NCBI RefSeq assembly: GCF_027158205.1
Contig: NZ_JAPVLU010000022.1
Coordinates: 82,165-146,164 of the forward strand
Length of the DNA stretch: 64,000 nt
Source of the DNA: Streptomyces sp. H39-S7
Lineage (GTDB): Bacteria; Actinomycetota; Actinomycetes; Streptomycetales; Streptomycetaceae
Reading direction: 5' to 3'
Of the stretch, positions 25,368-35,304 are shown piece after piece. A program made the position numbers and the translations under genes. Every line of letters starts with the position of its first letter. The first letter of the stretch is position 1. The notes under the pieces were generated by a model that was not told where the DNA came from, searched no databases, and saw only the letters and a program-made list of their open reading frames with translations.

Positions 25368-26522
25368 TCAGGGCCGGTGCCCCCCGCGGATCCGTCGCCG
25401 CTCCCCCTCCGGCGCGGGCGGCTGGTCCGCGAGGCGTACGACGGGGTCGTCCGGGCCGCCGCGCCCGGCGACGACGGGCGTGGTCGAGCGCAGCGCCTTG
25501 GCCCGGTACTGGGCGGCGTCCGCGAGGCGGAAGAGCCGGCGGGCGGTGCGTACCGGCCCGATCGGGTCGCCCGTCGAGGCGACCCCGCACGCGACGCCCT
25601 CGCCCACGTCCAGCTCGGCGGCCCGCCGGCACAGCTCCTCGGCCGCGCCCACCACCTCGTCCGCGCTCTGGCCGACCGCGAGGAGGCAGAACTCGTCGCC
25701 ACCGAGCCGGGCCGCCAGGCTTCCCGGCAGGAGCGCTCCGCACAGCGACAGGACGGAGCCGAAACGTTCCAGCAGTTGGTCCCCGACCGCGTGCCCGAGC
25801 CGGTCGTTCACCTTCTTCAGGCCGTTCAGATCGCACACCACCAGGCTCACCACGGTTTCGGCCACCCGGTGCAGCTCCAGTGCCTCGTCGAGCCGGACAT
25901 CGACCGCGCGCCGGTTCCCGAGCCCGGTCAGCGGGTCGGAGAAGGCCAGCCGCTGCACCTCGGCGAGCCGTTCGGTCTGCGAGATCCCGGCCGCGATCAC
26001 GGCGGCCAGGACGGTCGCGAAGTCCGCGTCCTCCCGGTCGAAGACCGGCTCTCCCGCCCCCCGCGCCACGTACAGCTCGCCCCAGGCGCGCCCGTGCAGC
26101 ACGATCGGCGCGACGACGCAGCAGCCGCGCCCGCGCCGCCGCAGGGCGGCGACCCGCTGGTGGCAGTACGCGCCGGTGCCCTGCGGCGCGCCGTCCGCCG
26201 TCTCGACCCAGGCGTGCGGTTCCCCGCCGCCGGCCCATTGCCCGTGCAGGAACTCGACGATCTCCGGGAAGTCGTTCACGGGATAGGTCTCGTCCTGCGG
26301 CTCCGGGAGCTCGCCGGGTGCCAGGTCGCCGTCGTTGACGAGCACCCTGAGCTGGCCCGATCCCCGTTCCCACGACGACAGCGCAGCGAACGACCCGCCC
26401 ATCGCGCAGCGCGCCTTGGCGGCGGCCACCCGTACCGCCTCGCCCGGGTCCTGAGCGGCCGCCATCCCCTGCGCCAACTCCACGACCGCTCGCAGCCGCC
26501 GATCGGCCGTCCCGTCACCCAT
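25368..26522 (-). CDS. GAF-GGDEF diguanylate cyclase
   Basis: This 384-residue soluble protein has a GAF-type sensory domain (about 10-185) and a GGDEF domain (about 190-355). The active-site motif is intact (ARLGGDEFCLLA, GGDEF at 274-278), so it probably makes cyclic di-GMP, which controls development in Streptomyces through BldD and sigma-WhiG. The RxxD inhibitory site is missing (LPGS at that place), so product inhibition at the usual site is unlikely. Position next to hutH fits the Streptomyces CdgE gene, a recollection rather than a proven identity. Confidence 0.88.
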   Translation of the reverse strand: MGDGTADRRLRAVVELAQGMAAAQDPGEAVRVAAAKARCAMGGSFAALSSWERGSGQLRVLVNDGDLAPGELPEPQDETYPVNDFPEIVEFLHGQWAGGGEPHAWVETADGAPQGTGAYCHQRVAALRRRGRGCCVVAPIVLHGRAWGELYVARGAGEPVFDREDADFATVLAAVIAAGISQTERLAEVQRLAFSDPLTGLGNRRAVDVRLDEALELHRVAETVVSLVVCDLNGLKKVNDRLGHAVGDQLLERFGSVLSLCGALLPGSLAARLGGDEFCLLAVGQSADEVVGAAEELCRRAAELDVGEGVACGVASTGDPIGPVRTARRLFRLADAAQYRAKALRSTTPVVAGRGGPDDPVVRLADQPPAPEGERRRIRGGHRP

Positions 26523-26607
26523 CCCACCAGGTTAAGAACAAATGTCTGCCTTGGGGCTGTTTGACTACTCCCTCAGCTGATTTACCTTTTGCCCATCAGC
26601 CTTCTGG

Positions 26608-27411
26608 TCACTCCCCCGGCCACTCCGGCGTCCGCTTCTCGTTGAACGCCGCCACGCCCTCGGCCCGGTCGCCGGAGAACGCGACCGTCCGCCACGCCGC
26701 GTCCTCGACGTCCAGCCCGGCCCGCAGATCCAGCCCGTGCCCCAGCCGCAGCGCCCGCTTCGCGGCCCGCAGACCCACCGGCGAGTTCGCCGCCATGCGC
26801 TCCGCGAGGGCCAGCGCGTCCGCGCGGTCCTCGCCCGCGGCGGCCAGGATGTCGACGAGCCCCAGCTCACGGGCCTCCTCGGCCGGCACCCGGCGCGCCG
26901 TGAAGATCAGCTCGGCGGCCCGTGCCGCGCCGACCCTGCGGGGCAGCAGCTGCGTGCCGCCGCCGCCGGGGATGACACCCACCGAGACCTCCGGGAGCCC
27001 CACCACGGCCGTGGCGTCCGCCACGATCACATCGCAGGACAGCGCCAGCTCGAACCCGCCGCCGAGCGCGAAGCCGTGCACCGCGGCGATCGACGGCATC
27101 GGCAGTTCCAGCACCGACGTGTACGCCGCCCGGGTGTGCGGCCGCTGCCGGCCGAGGTCGGCGTCCGTGAAGGAGTTGCGCTCCTTCAGGTCCGCGCCGA
27201 CGCAGAACGCCCGCTCGTGGGTGGACGTCAGCACCACGACGCTGACCGTCCGGTCGGCGGCGAGCGCCGCACACGCCGCCGCCACGCTCCCGGCCATCTC
27301 CGTCGAGATGGCGTTCATCGCCTTGGGGCGATCCAGCACCAACTCCGCCACGCGCGCGCCATGCCGCCGCACGGCGACCCATTCCCCGAACCGCACTTCA
27401 GACTCCGTCAT
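26608..27411 (-). CDS. enoyl-CoA hydratase/isomerase family protein
   Basis: This 267-residue crotonase-fold protein starts at ATG 27411. The first oxyanion-hole loop is AFCVGADLKERNSF and the second AVHGFALGGGFELALSCD; in the helix after it, VSVGVIPGGGGTQLLPRRVG carries the region of the second catalytic glutamate, where Val-Gly replaces a plain Glu. It could hydrate or isomerise 2-enoyl-CoA esters; the exact substrate is not evident. It stands between cya and the GGDEF gene on the same strand. Confidence 0.87.
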   Translation of the reverse strand: MTESEVRFGEWVAVRRHGARVAELVLDRPKAMNAISTEMAGSVAAACAALAADRTVSVVVLTSTHERAFCVGADLKERNSFTDADLGRQRPHTRAAYTSVLELPMPSIAAVHGFALGGGFELALSCDVIVADATAVVGLPEVSVGVIPGGGGTQLLPRRVGAARAAELIFTARRVPAEEARELGLVDILAAAGEDRADALALAERMAANSPVGLRAAKRALRLGHGLDLRAGLDVEDAAWRTVAFSGDRAEGVAAFNEKRTPEWPGE

Positions 27412-27503
27412 GCCCCGGATCATGCCAGCCCCGCCTGCCGCGCGGCAGAGCAGGCAACCCGGCCCGGCCCGGCGGGTTCGCTGCGCGGGGCCCGCGCGGG
27501 GCG

Positions 27504-28649
27504 TCAGGTTCTGCGGGTGAGCAGCCAGGGTTCGACGACCCCGAGGCCGCGGACCGGGCGGCGCCACATCGGCTGGAGGGCGAAGCGGTACTTGTCGTCC
27601 GCGGAGGCGTCGACCTCGGAGACGGGCGCGTCGCCCGCCTCGCCGAGCGCCTGCGCGAAGTCACCGTCGACGAGGACGGCGTCCCGTGGAGCTATGGACG
27701 TCAGACGGCTCGCGAGGTTCACGGTGGTGCCGAAGACGTCGCCCATCCGTGTCGTCACGGTCCCGAAGGCCATCCCGACGCGCAGCGCGGGCATGGACTC
27801 GTCGCCGGTCATCGTCTCGATGAGCCGCAGCGAGATCTCGGCGGCGGTGCCGGGGTCGTCGGCGACGTACAGCACCTCGTCGCCGAGCGTCTTGATCAGG
27901 CGGCCCCCGTACGCGGCGACCTGGTCGGCCGCCGTGGTCTCGAAGGCCTCGACGAGCTCGCCGAGCTCCTCCTCCTCCAGCCGCCGGGTGAGCCGGGTGA
28001 AGCCGACGAGGTCGGCGAAGCCCACGGCGAGCCGCCGGTCGACGGCCTCCTCGTCGTCGGACTGCACGACGCGGCTGGTGGCGGCGGCCAGCTGGCGCCG
28101 CCAGACGTAGATGAGGAACTCCTCCAGCTCGGGCAGGAGCAGTTCGACGAGCGGGTAGGCGACCTCGGCCCGCGTCATGCCGGGCTCGGGCGGCTCGGTG
28201 AGCCCTTCGAGGAAGGAGTCGGTCTGCCAGTCGGCCAGCCGGGCGGTGGTCTGGCCGGTGGAGCGGGCGACCTGGATGGCCATCGACTCGCTCAGCAGCC
28301 CGGCCTCGACGAGCCCGGCGAGGCGGCGCAGCGCGAGCACGTCGGCCTCGGTGAGCGCCTTCGCCTGGCCGATGTCGGCGAAGCCCATGGCGCGCCAGAA
28401 GCGGGAGGCGAGGTCCATCGAGACGCCGGCGGTGCGGGCCGCCTGGAACGGCGTGTACTGGCGGCCGGCGCCGAGGATGAGGTGTTCGAGGCGCAGCGCC
28501 AGCGGATGCTCGGCGGGATCGGTGGAGTCCGCGCCGTTACCGGGGTCGGCGGAGATGGCCGGGTCGGCCGGTTTGTCGGGGTCGCCCCCGTCCGGCTCCG
28601 GGCCGGTGCCCGGGTCCGTCGCGTGCGGGGGAAGGTCCGCGTCGTCCAC
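27504..28649 (-). CDS. cya: class III adenylate cyclase
   Basis: This 381-residue protein makes cAMP from ATP. An acidic Pro/Asp-rich N-terminus (1-48) and a helical MerR-like middle (about 50-190) precede the class III catalytic domain. The metal site is VGFADLVGFTRL (Asp213), with the second Asp in IKTLGDEVLYVA (Asp257). I choose GTG 28649 because GGAGG lies 6 bases upstream; GTG 28655 would sit directly against it. The place between birA and an enoyl-CoA hydratase matches the single known cyclase gene of S. coelicolor. Confidence 0.9.
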   Translation of the reverse strand: MDDADLPPHATDPGTGPEPDGGDPDKPADPAISADPGNGADSTDPAEHPLALRLEHLILGAGRQYTPFQAARTAGVSMDLASRFWRAMGFADIGQAKALTEADVLALRRLAGLVEAGLLSESMAIQVARSTGQTTARLADWQTDSFLEGLTEPPEPGMTRAEVAYPLVELLLPELEEFLIYVWRRQLAAATSRVVQSDDEEAVDRRLAVGFADLVGFTRLTRRLEEEELGELVEAFETTAADQVAAYGGRLIKTLGDEVLYVADDPGTAAEISLRLIETMTGDESMPALRVGMAFGTVTTRMGDVFGTTVNLASRLTSIAPRDAVLVDGDFAQALGEAGDAPVSEVDASADDKYRFALQPMWRRPVRGLGVVEPWLLTRRT

Positions 28650-28731
28650 GCTCACCCTCCGCCCCCTGTCAGATCCCTGCGCAATCCGTCCGAGCCCTTC
28701 CGATCATCAAGCCGACGCGCCGCCTCAACGA

Positions 28732-28749
28732 TACGGCAGGTGTGCCGTA
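28732..28749 (-). terminator. short hairpin after birA
   Basis: TACGGCA and TGCCGTA pair over 7 bp around GGTG, 55 bases beyond the birA stop. It is weak compared with other terminators here. Confidence 0.3.
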
Positions 28750-28804
28750 GCTCACGTCACCTGCCCGGTCCGCAAGACGCGGCGGTCGACGGCCCTACGC
28801 GCGC

Positions 28805-29668
28805 CTACGCCCGGCGGATGTGGACGACGTCGCCCGCGCCGACCGCCTGCTCCCCGTCCGCGGTGGCGAGCACCAGCCGGCCGTCGTCGTCCACGCCCAC
28901 CGCGGTGCCGGCCAGCTCGCGCCCGCCGGGCAGCTCGGCGCGGACCTCGCGGCCGAGCGTCGCGCAGCCGGCCGCGTACGTCTGCTGGAGGCGGGAGGCG
29001 GCCGGGTCGCCGCCCGCCGCGCGCCATGCGGTGTACCAGTCGGCGAGGGAGCGCAGCACCGCGCGGAGCAGCGGGTCCCGGTCGGTGCCCTTGGCGCCGG
29101 CGAGGGCCAGCGAGCCGGCGGCGGGGACGGGCAGCTCGTCGGTGCGCAGCGACACGTTGATGCCGATGCCGATGACGACGCCTCCCCCGAACTCCGTCCG
29201 GGAGGTGCCCCCACCCGTGCGCTCGGCGAGGATGCCGCCGGTCTTGCGCTCCTCGCCGTCGATGGTCACCAGCAGGTCGTTGGGCCATTTGAGTGCCGTG
29301 TCGACGCCGGCCGCCCGCGACAGCGCGGTGGCGGTGGCCACCCCGGCGAGCAGCGGCAGCCAGCCCCAGCGCTCCACCGGCACGTCGGCCGGCCGCAGCA
29401 GCACCGAGAAGAAGAGGCCGGAGCGCGGCGGCGCCGACCACTGCCGGTCGAGCCGGCCGCGTCCCGCGGTCTGCTCCTCCGCGACGAGCACGGCGCCTTC
29501 GGCGGCGCCCGCCCTGGCACGTTCCGCGAGGTCGCTGTTGGTGGAACCGGTGGCCTCGACGACGTCGAGGGACGTCCAGGGGCTGTCCGGCGCGATGACC
29601 GCGCGGCGCAGCGCGGCCTCACCGAGAGGGGGGCGCTCCAGGTCGGACCAGCGGTTGGGAGTCGTCAT
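28805..29668 (-). CDS. birA: biotin--[acetyl-CoA-carboxylase] ligase
   Basis: This 287-residue ligase activates biotin with ATP and attaches it to the carboxyl-carrier lysine of acyl-CoA carboxylases such as AccA2 encoded in this window. Motifs: AEEQTAGRGRLDRQW (the biotinyl-AMP GRGR loop), GLFFSVLLRP, ALKWPNDLL and GIGINV; a C-terminal SH3-like domain follows. There is no N-terminal helix-turn-helix, so it is the monofunctional type and not a repressor. The gene is divergent from pccB. Confidence 0.94.
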   Translation of the reverse strand: MTTPNRWSDLERPPLGEAALRRAVIAPDSPWTSLDVVEATGSTNSDLAERARAGAAEGAVLVAEEQTAGRGRLDRQWSAPPRSGLFFSVLLRPADVPVERWGWLPLLAGVATATALSRAAGVDTALKWPNDLLVTIDGEERKTGGILAERTGGGTSRTEFGGGVVIGIGINVSLRTDELPVPAAGSLALAGAKGTDRDPLLRAVLRSLADWYTAWRAAGGDPAASRLQQTYAAGCATLGREVRAELPGGRELAGTAVGVDDDGRLVLATADGEQAVGAGDVVHIRRA

Positions 29669-29815
29669 CCGTTCAGATTAGGAGAAGACCCGTGAGCGGA
29701 GTGTGTCCAACGCCGCACTGCTGGAGAAGCAGTCGCGCCGTTACGCTACGAAACAGCGTTACTCGCCAGTCAAGTAGGACCCGACAGGACCCACGAGAGC
29801 AGGAGAGCCGCCTCC

Positions 29816-31405
29816 ATGGCCGAGCCGGAGCACGACATCCACACCACCGCGGGCAAGCTCGCGGATTTGCGCCGCCGTATCGAAGAGGCGACGCACGCCG
29901 GCTCCGAGCGCGCGGTGGAGAAGCAGCACGCCAAGGGCAAGCTGACCGCCCGCGAGCGGGTCGAACTGCTCCTCGACGAGGACTCGTTCGTCGAGCTGGA
30001 CGAGCTCGCCCGCCACCGGTCGACCAACTTCAGCCTGGAGAAGACCCGTCCCTACGGCGACGGCGTCGTCACGGGGTACGGCACGGTCGAGGGCCGCCCG
30101 GTGGCCGTCTTCTCCCAGGACTTCACCGTCTTCGGCGGCGCCCTGGGCGAGGTCTACGGCGAGAAGATCGTCAAGGTCATGGACTGGGCGATGAAGACCG
30201 GCTGCCCGATCATCGGCATCAACGACTCCGGCGGCGCCCGCATCCAGGAGGGTGTGGCCTCGCTGGGCATGTACGGCGAGATCTTCCGCCGCAACACCCA
30301 CGCCTCCGGTGTGATCCCGCAGATCTCGCTGATCGTGGGCCCGTGCGCGGGCGGCGCGGTGTACTCGCCGGCCATCACGGACTTCGTGGTGATGGTCGAC
30401 CAGACCTCGCACATGTTCATCACCGGGCCCGACGTGATCAAGACGGTGACCGGCGAGGACGTCGCCATGGAGGAGCTGGGCGGCGCCCGCACCCACAACA
30501 CGACGTCCGGGAACGCGCACCACATGGCGGGTGACGAGAAGGACGCCATCGAGTACGTGAAGGCACTGCTGTCCTACCTGCCGTCCAACAACCTCGCCGA
30601 GGCCCCGGCCTACCCGGTCGAGGCCGATCTGGCGACCAGCGCCGAGGACCTGGACCTGGACGTCCTGATCCCGGACTCCGCGAACCAGCCGTACGACATG
30701 CACAAGGTCATCGAGCACGTGCTCGACGACGGTGAGTTCCTGGAGACGCAGGCCCTGTTCGCGCCGAACATCATCGCGGGCCTCGGCCGGATCGAGGGAC
30801 GCCCGGTCGGCATCATCGCCAACCAGCCGATGCAGTTCGCGGGCTGCCTGGACATCGACGCGTCCGAGAAGGCCGCCCGCTTCGTCCGCACCTGCGACAG
30901 CTTCAACATCCCGGTCGTGACCTTCGTGGACGTGCCGGGCTTCCTGCCCGGCACCGACCAGGAGTGGAACGGCATCATCCGGCGCGGCGCCAAGCTGATC
31001 TACGCCTACGCGGAGGCGACGGTCCCGCTGATCACCGTCATCACCCGCAAGGCATACGGCGGCGCGTACGACGTGATGGGCTCCAAGCACCTGGGCGCGG
31101 ACCTGAACCTGGCGTGGCCGACCGCGCAGATCGCGGTCATGGGCGCCCAGGGCGCGGTGAACATCCTGCACCGCCGCACGCTGGCCGAGGCCAAGACGCC
31201 GGAGGCGGTGGAGGAGCTGCGCCAGCAGCTGATCACCGACTACGAGGACACGCTGCTGAACCCGTACGTGGCCGCCGAGCGCGGTTACATCGACGCGGTG
31301 ATCATGCCGTCCGAGACGCGCTCGCACCTCGTCAAGGCGCTGCGGACGCTGCGCAACAAGCGCGAGAGCCTGCCGCCGAAGAAGCACGGCAACATCCCCC
31401 TGTAG
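29816..31405 (+). CDS. pccB: acyl-CoA (propionyl-CoA) carboxylase beta subunit
   Basis: This 529-residue carboxyltransferase moves CO2 from carboxybiotin to propionyl-CoA (or acetyl-CoA), making methylmalonyl-CoA for polyketides and fatty acids. The N-terminal domain has GYGTVEGRPVAVFSQDFTVF and the oxyanion Gly-Gly in INDSGGARIQEG; the C-terminal domain has VPGFLPGTDQEWNGIIRRGA and the catalytic KAYGGAYDVMGS. Position next to an epsilon subunit and birA supports the PccB/AccB type. ATG 29816 follows AGGAGA at a longish distance. Confidence 0.94.
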   Translation: MAEPEHDIHTTAGKLADLRRRIEEATHAGSERAVEKQHAKGKLTARERVELLLDEDSFVELDELARHRSTNFSLEKTRPYGDGVVTGYGTVEGRPVAVFSQDFTVFGGALGEVYGEKIVKVMDWAMKTGCPIIGINDSGGARIQEGVASLGMYGEIFRRNTHASGVIPQISLIVGPCAGGAVYSPAITDFVVMVDQTSHMFITGPDVIKTVTGEDVAMEELGGARTHNTTSGNAHHMAGDEKDAIEYVKALLSYLPSNNLAEAPAYPVEADLATSAEDLDLDVLIPDSANQPYDMHKVIEHVLDDGEFLETQALFAPNIIAGLGRIEGRPVGIIANQPMQFAGCLDIDASEKAARFVRTCDSFNIPVVTFVDVPGFLPGTDQEWNGIIRRGAKLIYAYAEATVPLITVITRKAYGGAYDVMGSKHLGADLNLAWPTAQIAVMGAQGAVNILHRRTLAEAKTPEAVEELRQQLITDYEDTLLNPYVAAERGYIDAVIMPSETRSHLVKALRTLRNKRESLPPKKHGNIPL

Positions 31406-31489
31406 CCGCCGGCCCGCCGGCCGCCCGAGCCGGCGGACCGACCGAGCCGACAGTCCGCAGCCGCCCCCGACCGCTGAAGGAGCCGTCCC

Positions 31490-31696
31490 GTGGTGATCAA
31501 GGTAGAGCGGGGAAATCCGACCCCGGAGGAGCTTGCCGCCGTCGTGGCACTGGTCCAGGCGCGGGCCGCCGCGTCGGTGGGCAGCGCCGACGGCCCGCAG
31601 CGGACGGACGAGTGGGCCGCCCCGGCCCACAACCTGCCGCGCGCCGTCCCCGGCCCGGGTCCCGGTGCCTGGCGCACGTCCTACTGGCCGCGCTGA
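31490..31696 (+). CDS. accE: acyl-CoA carboxylase epsilon subunit
   Basis: This 68-residue protein matches the small epsilon subunits that bind and activate actinobacterial acyl-CoA carboxylase beta subunits. The N-terminal conserved motif is VIKVERGNPTPEELAAVVAL, followed by an Ala/Arg/Pro-rich middle and the usual aromatic end (WRTSYWPR). Start GTG 31490 with AAGGAG upstream. It lies 84 bases after pccB in the same operon and ends at a strong terminator. Confidence 0.92.
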   Translation: MVIKVERGNPTPEELAAVVALVQARAAASVGSADGPQRTDEWAAPAHNLPRAVPGPGPGAWRTSYWPR

Positions 31697-31715
31697 GGAA
31701 ATAGTCATCTCCCGG

Positions 31716-31747
31716 CCCGCGCCTGAGTACCCGTACTCAGGCGCGGG
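31716..31747 (+). terminator. intrinsic terminator of the pccB-accE operon
   Basis: CCCGCGCCTGAGTA (31716-31729) pairs perfectly with 31734-31747 around a 4-base loop, followed by TCTTTTCCTG, a classic hairpin plus T-rich tail. Confidence 0.88.
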
Positions 31748-31774
31748 TCTTTTCCTGGGCGCAACCTGGAAGAC

Positions 31775-31912
31775 ATGTTGTGGTCGGACCGCGACCGGCG
31801 CGACGAACCGCCGGAGGACATGCGGCAGGTGCAGGCGATGCTGCGGCGCGCGATGCTCGTCATCGCGCTGACCCTGCCGCTGCTGATGCTGCTGGTCGGC
31901 TGGCGCGGCTGA
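31775..31912 (+). CDS. 45-residue single-helix membrane protein
   Basis: ATG 31775 opens a frame of 45 residues: a charged N-terminus (MLWSDRDRRDEPPEDMRQVQ), an amphipathic stretch, then one membrane helix (MLVIALTLPLLMLLVGW) and a short end. It lies between the pccB-accE terminator and maf. GGAAG lies only 2 bases before the ATG, so expression is uncertain. The charge pattern and clean helix favour a real small gene over chance. Confidence 0.5.
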   Translation: MLWSDRDRRDEPPEDMRQVQAMLRRAMLVIALTLPLLMLLVGWRG

Positions 31913-31997
31913 CCGCCCGAGGCCTGCGCTCCGCCCCGGCACCGCCCCCTTTCCGCCCCGGCACCGAAGCGGCGGCGGCCCGAATTACGATGGCCCG

Positions 31998-32600
31998 ATG
32001 AGCACCCGCCGCCCCCTGGTCCTGGCCTCCGCGTCCCCCGCCCGTCTCGCTCTGCTGCGGCAGGCCGGACTCGATCCCCGGGTCGTGGTGAGCGGGGTCG
32101 ACGAGGACGCGCTGACGGCCGCGAACCCGGCGGAGCTGGCGAAGGTGCTGGCCGAGGCGAAGGCGGCGGCCGTCGCGGCGGAGCTGACCGGCGGTGAGCT
32201 GGTGGTCGGCTGCGACTCCGTCCTGGAGTTGGACGGCGAGGCGCTGGGCAAGCCCGCGGACGCCGCCGAGGCCACCGCCCGGTGGATGGCGATGCGCGGC
32301 CGTTCGGGCGTACTGCGGACCGGGCACTGCGTCATCGACACCGCGAACGGCAAGCAGGTCTCGGTGACCGCGTCGACGACCGTGCGCTTCGGGTCGCCGG
32401 ACGACGCCGAGATCGCCGCCTACGTCGCGAGCGGCGAGCCGCTGTACGTGGCGGGGGCGTTCACCCTCGACGGCCGCTCGGCCGCGTTCGTCGACGGCAT
32501 CGACGGGGACGCGGGCAACGTCATCGGGCTCTCCCTGCCGACGCTGCGGCGGCTGCTGGGCGACCTGGACGTACGGATCACCGACCTCTGGACGGAGTAG
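31998..32600 (+). CDS. maf: Maf family nucleoside triphosphate pyrophosphatase
   Basis: This 200-residue enzyme hydrolyses non-canonical or surplus nucleoside triphosphates (dTTP/UTP type) to monophosphates. The conserved start is LVLASASPARLALLRQAG, the metal-binding DSV motif appears in VVGCDSVLELDG with LGKPADA following, and the C-terminal GDAGNVIGLSL is typical. TACGAT, 7 bases before ATG 31998, could be the -10 of a leaderless transcript. It is convergent with the membrane protein gene. Confidence 0.92.
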   Translation: MSTRRPLVLASASPARLALLRQAGLDPRVVVSGVDEDALTAANPAELAKVLAEAKAAAVAAELTGGELVVGCDSVLELDGEALGKPADAAEATARWMAMRGRSGVLRTGHCVIDTANGKQVSVTASTTVRFGSPDDAEIAAYVASGEPLYVAGAFTLDGRSAAFVDGIDGDAGNVIGLSLPTLRRLLGDLDVRITDLWTE

Positions 32601-32631
32601 GCCTCCGGGCCCCGCTGCCGGCCGCGACGAC

Positions 32632-33090
32632 CTAGGCTGCGGCGGGTGCGGTCGGCGGCGGGACCTCGCCACCGTTGGCCGTGACGGCGCTGCCGCTCTC
32701 CTCGGTGTCCGGGAAGAGCACCAGGGTGCCCACGACGAGCGCCATGACCAGCATCATGAAGATGAAGGCGGCCCATCCGACGAGGCCGACCACCAGCGCG
32801 CCCAGCAGCCCGTGCAGGACGGCGCACACGATGAGCAGGATCTGCCCGAACCGGCCCGGCGGGCGGCCACGGAGCGCTACTCGCGCGGGGACGAGGGCAC
32901 AGCCGATGAGGAAGAGACCGAACAGGGCACCGCCGACGAAGGTACCGACGGCCATGACGTCGGAGTCGAGTCCGGCGAGCGACATGCTCTGGTTGCGCAC
33001 GACGAGGCCGAGCACCACATGGACGAAGGCGATGACGAGCGCCTCCAGGATGAGCACTACAGCCGTGGTCGCGGCCAGACCTCTGCGCAC
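32632..33090 (-). CDS. four-helix membrane protein of unknown function
   Basis: This 152-residue protein has four hydrophobic helices (about 8-30, 46-70, 84-106 and 110-130), a basic loop RVALRGRPPGRFG between the second and third, and a soluble C-terminal tail rich in Glu, Pro and Ala. GTG 33090 has GGGGG 4 bases upstream and is preferred to TTG 33111. It lies between maf and accA2 in what I remember as a conserved Streptomyces order. I cannot assign a function. Confidence 0.75.
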   Translation of the reverse strand: MRRGLAATTAVVLILEALVIAFVHVVLGLVVRNQSMSLAGLDSDVMAVGTFVGGALFGLFLIGCALVPARVALRGRPPGRFGQILLIVCAVLHGLLGALVVGLVGWAAFIFMMLVMALVVGTLVLFPDTEESGSAVTANGGEVPPPTAPAAA

Positions 33091-33464
33091 CTTGCCCCCT
33101 TCAATCTGCAACCGTTACCCCGGGTATCACGCACCGCGAAGGCTACTAACGGGTAGTCCGCGCGGCAAGGTCCGTGACCCCACCACCCTTTCGGGGTGGC
33201 GGACCAGCAAAGATTCGACCCCCTATTCGTGGAGAACCCACAAAGGATCCGCCATTCTGGCCTCAGTCACCCTGAGAGACATGGACCACACCGAGGGCCC
33301 TGCAGCACCCGGACGAAAGGGGTCGTACCGTGAATTTTGCAGGCACTCGGACGCTCGACCAGCGCTCGAATCACCCTCCGTGTGGGCAAGCTCACCTGTA
33401 GGGGTGACTCGGCATGAAGTGTCGTCAGTAACTAAACTCGGCTTGTTTCAAGGAGGGAGCCATC
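33091..33464. other. 374-bp divergent intergenic region upstream of accA2
   Basis: No coding frame is convincing here. A TAAACT hexamer near 33433 could be the -10 for accA2, and TCACC/GGTGA arms near 33390-33405 form a weak dyad. The region also contains the promoter of the minus-strand membrane gene. I see no riboswitch or RNA gene. Confidence 0.4.
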
Positions 33465-35231
<1,767 letters not shown>

Positions 35232-35251
35232 TCCGCGGTCGGTCGGAGTGA

Positions 35252-35289
35252 CGATGCCGGGCGGGCCCGATCGGGCCCGCCCGGCATCG
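35252..35289. terminator. bidirectional terminator, 38-bp perfect palindrome
   Basis: Bases 35252-35270 and 35271-35289 are exact reverse complements. Folded with a 4-base loop this gives a 17-bp stem between the convergent accA2 and MFS genes. Confidence 0.9.
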
Positions 35290-35304
35290 CTCTGTCCGCC
35301 ACCC

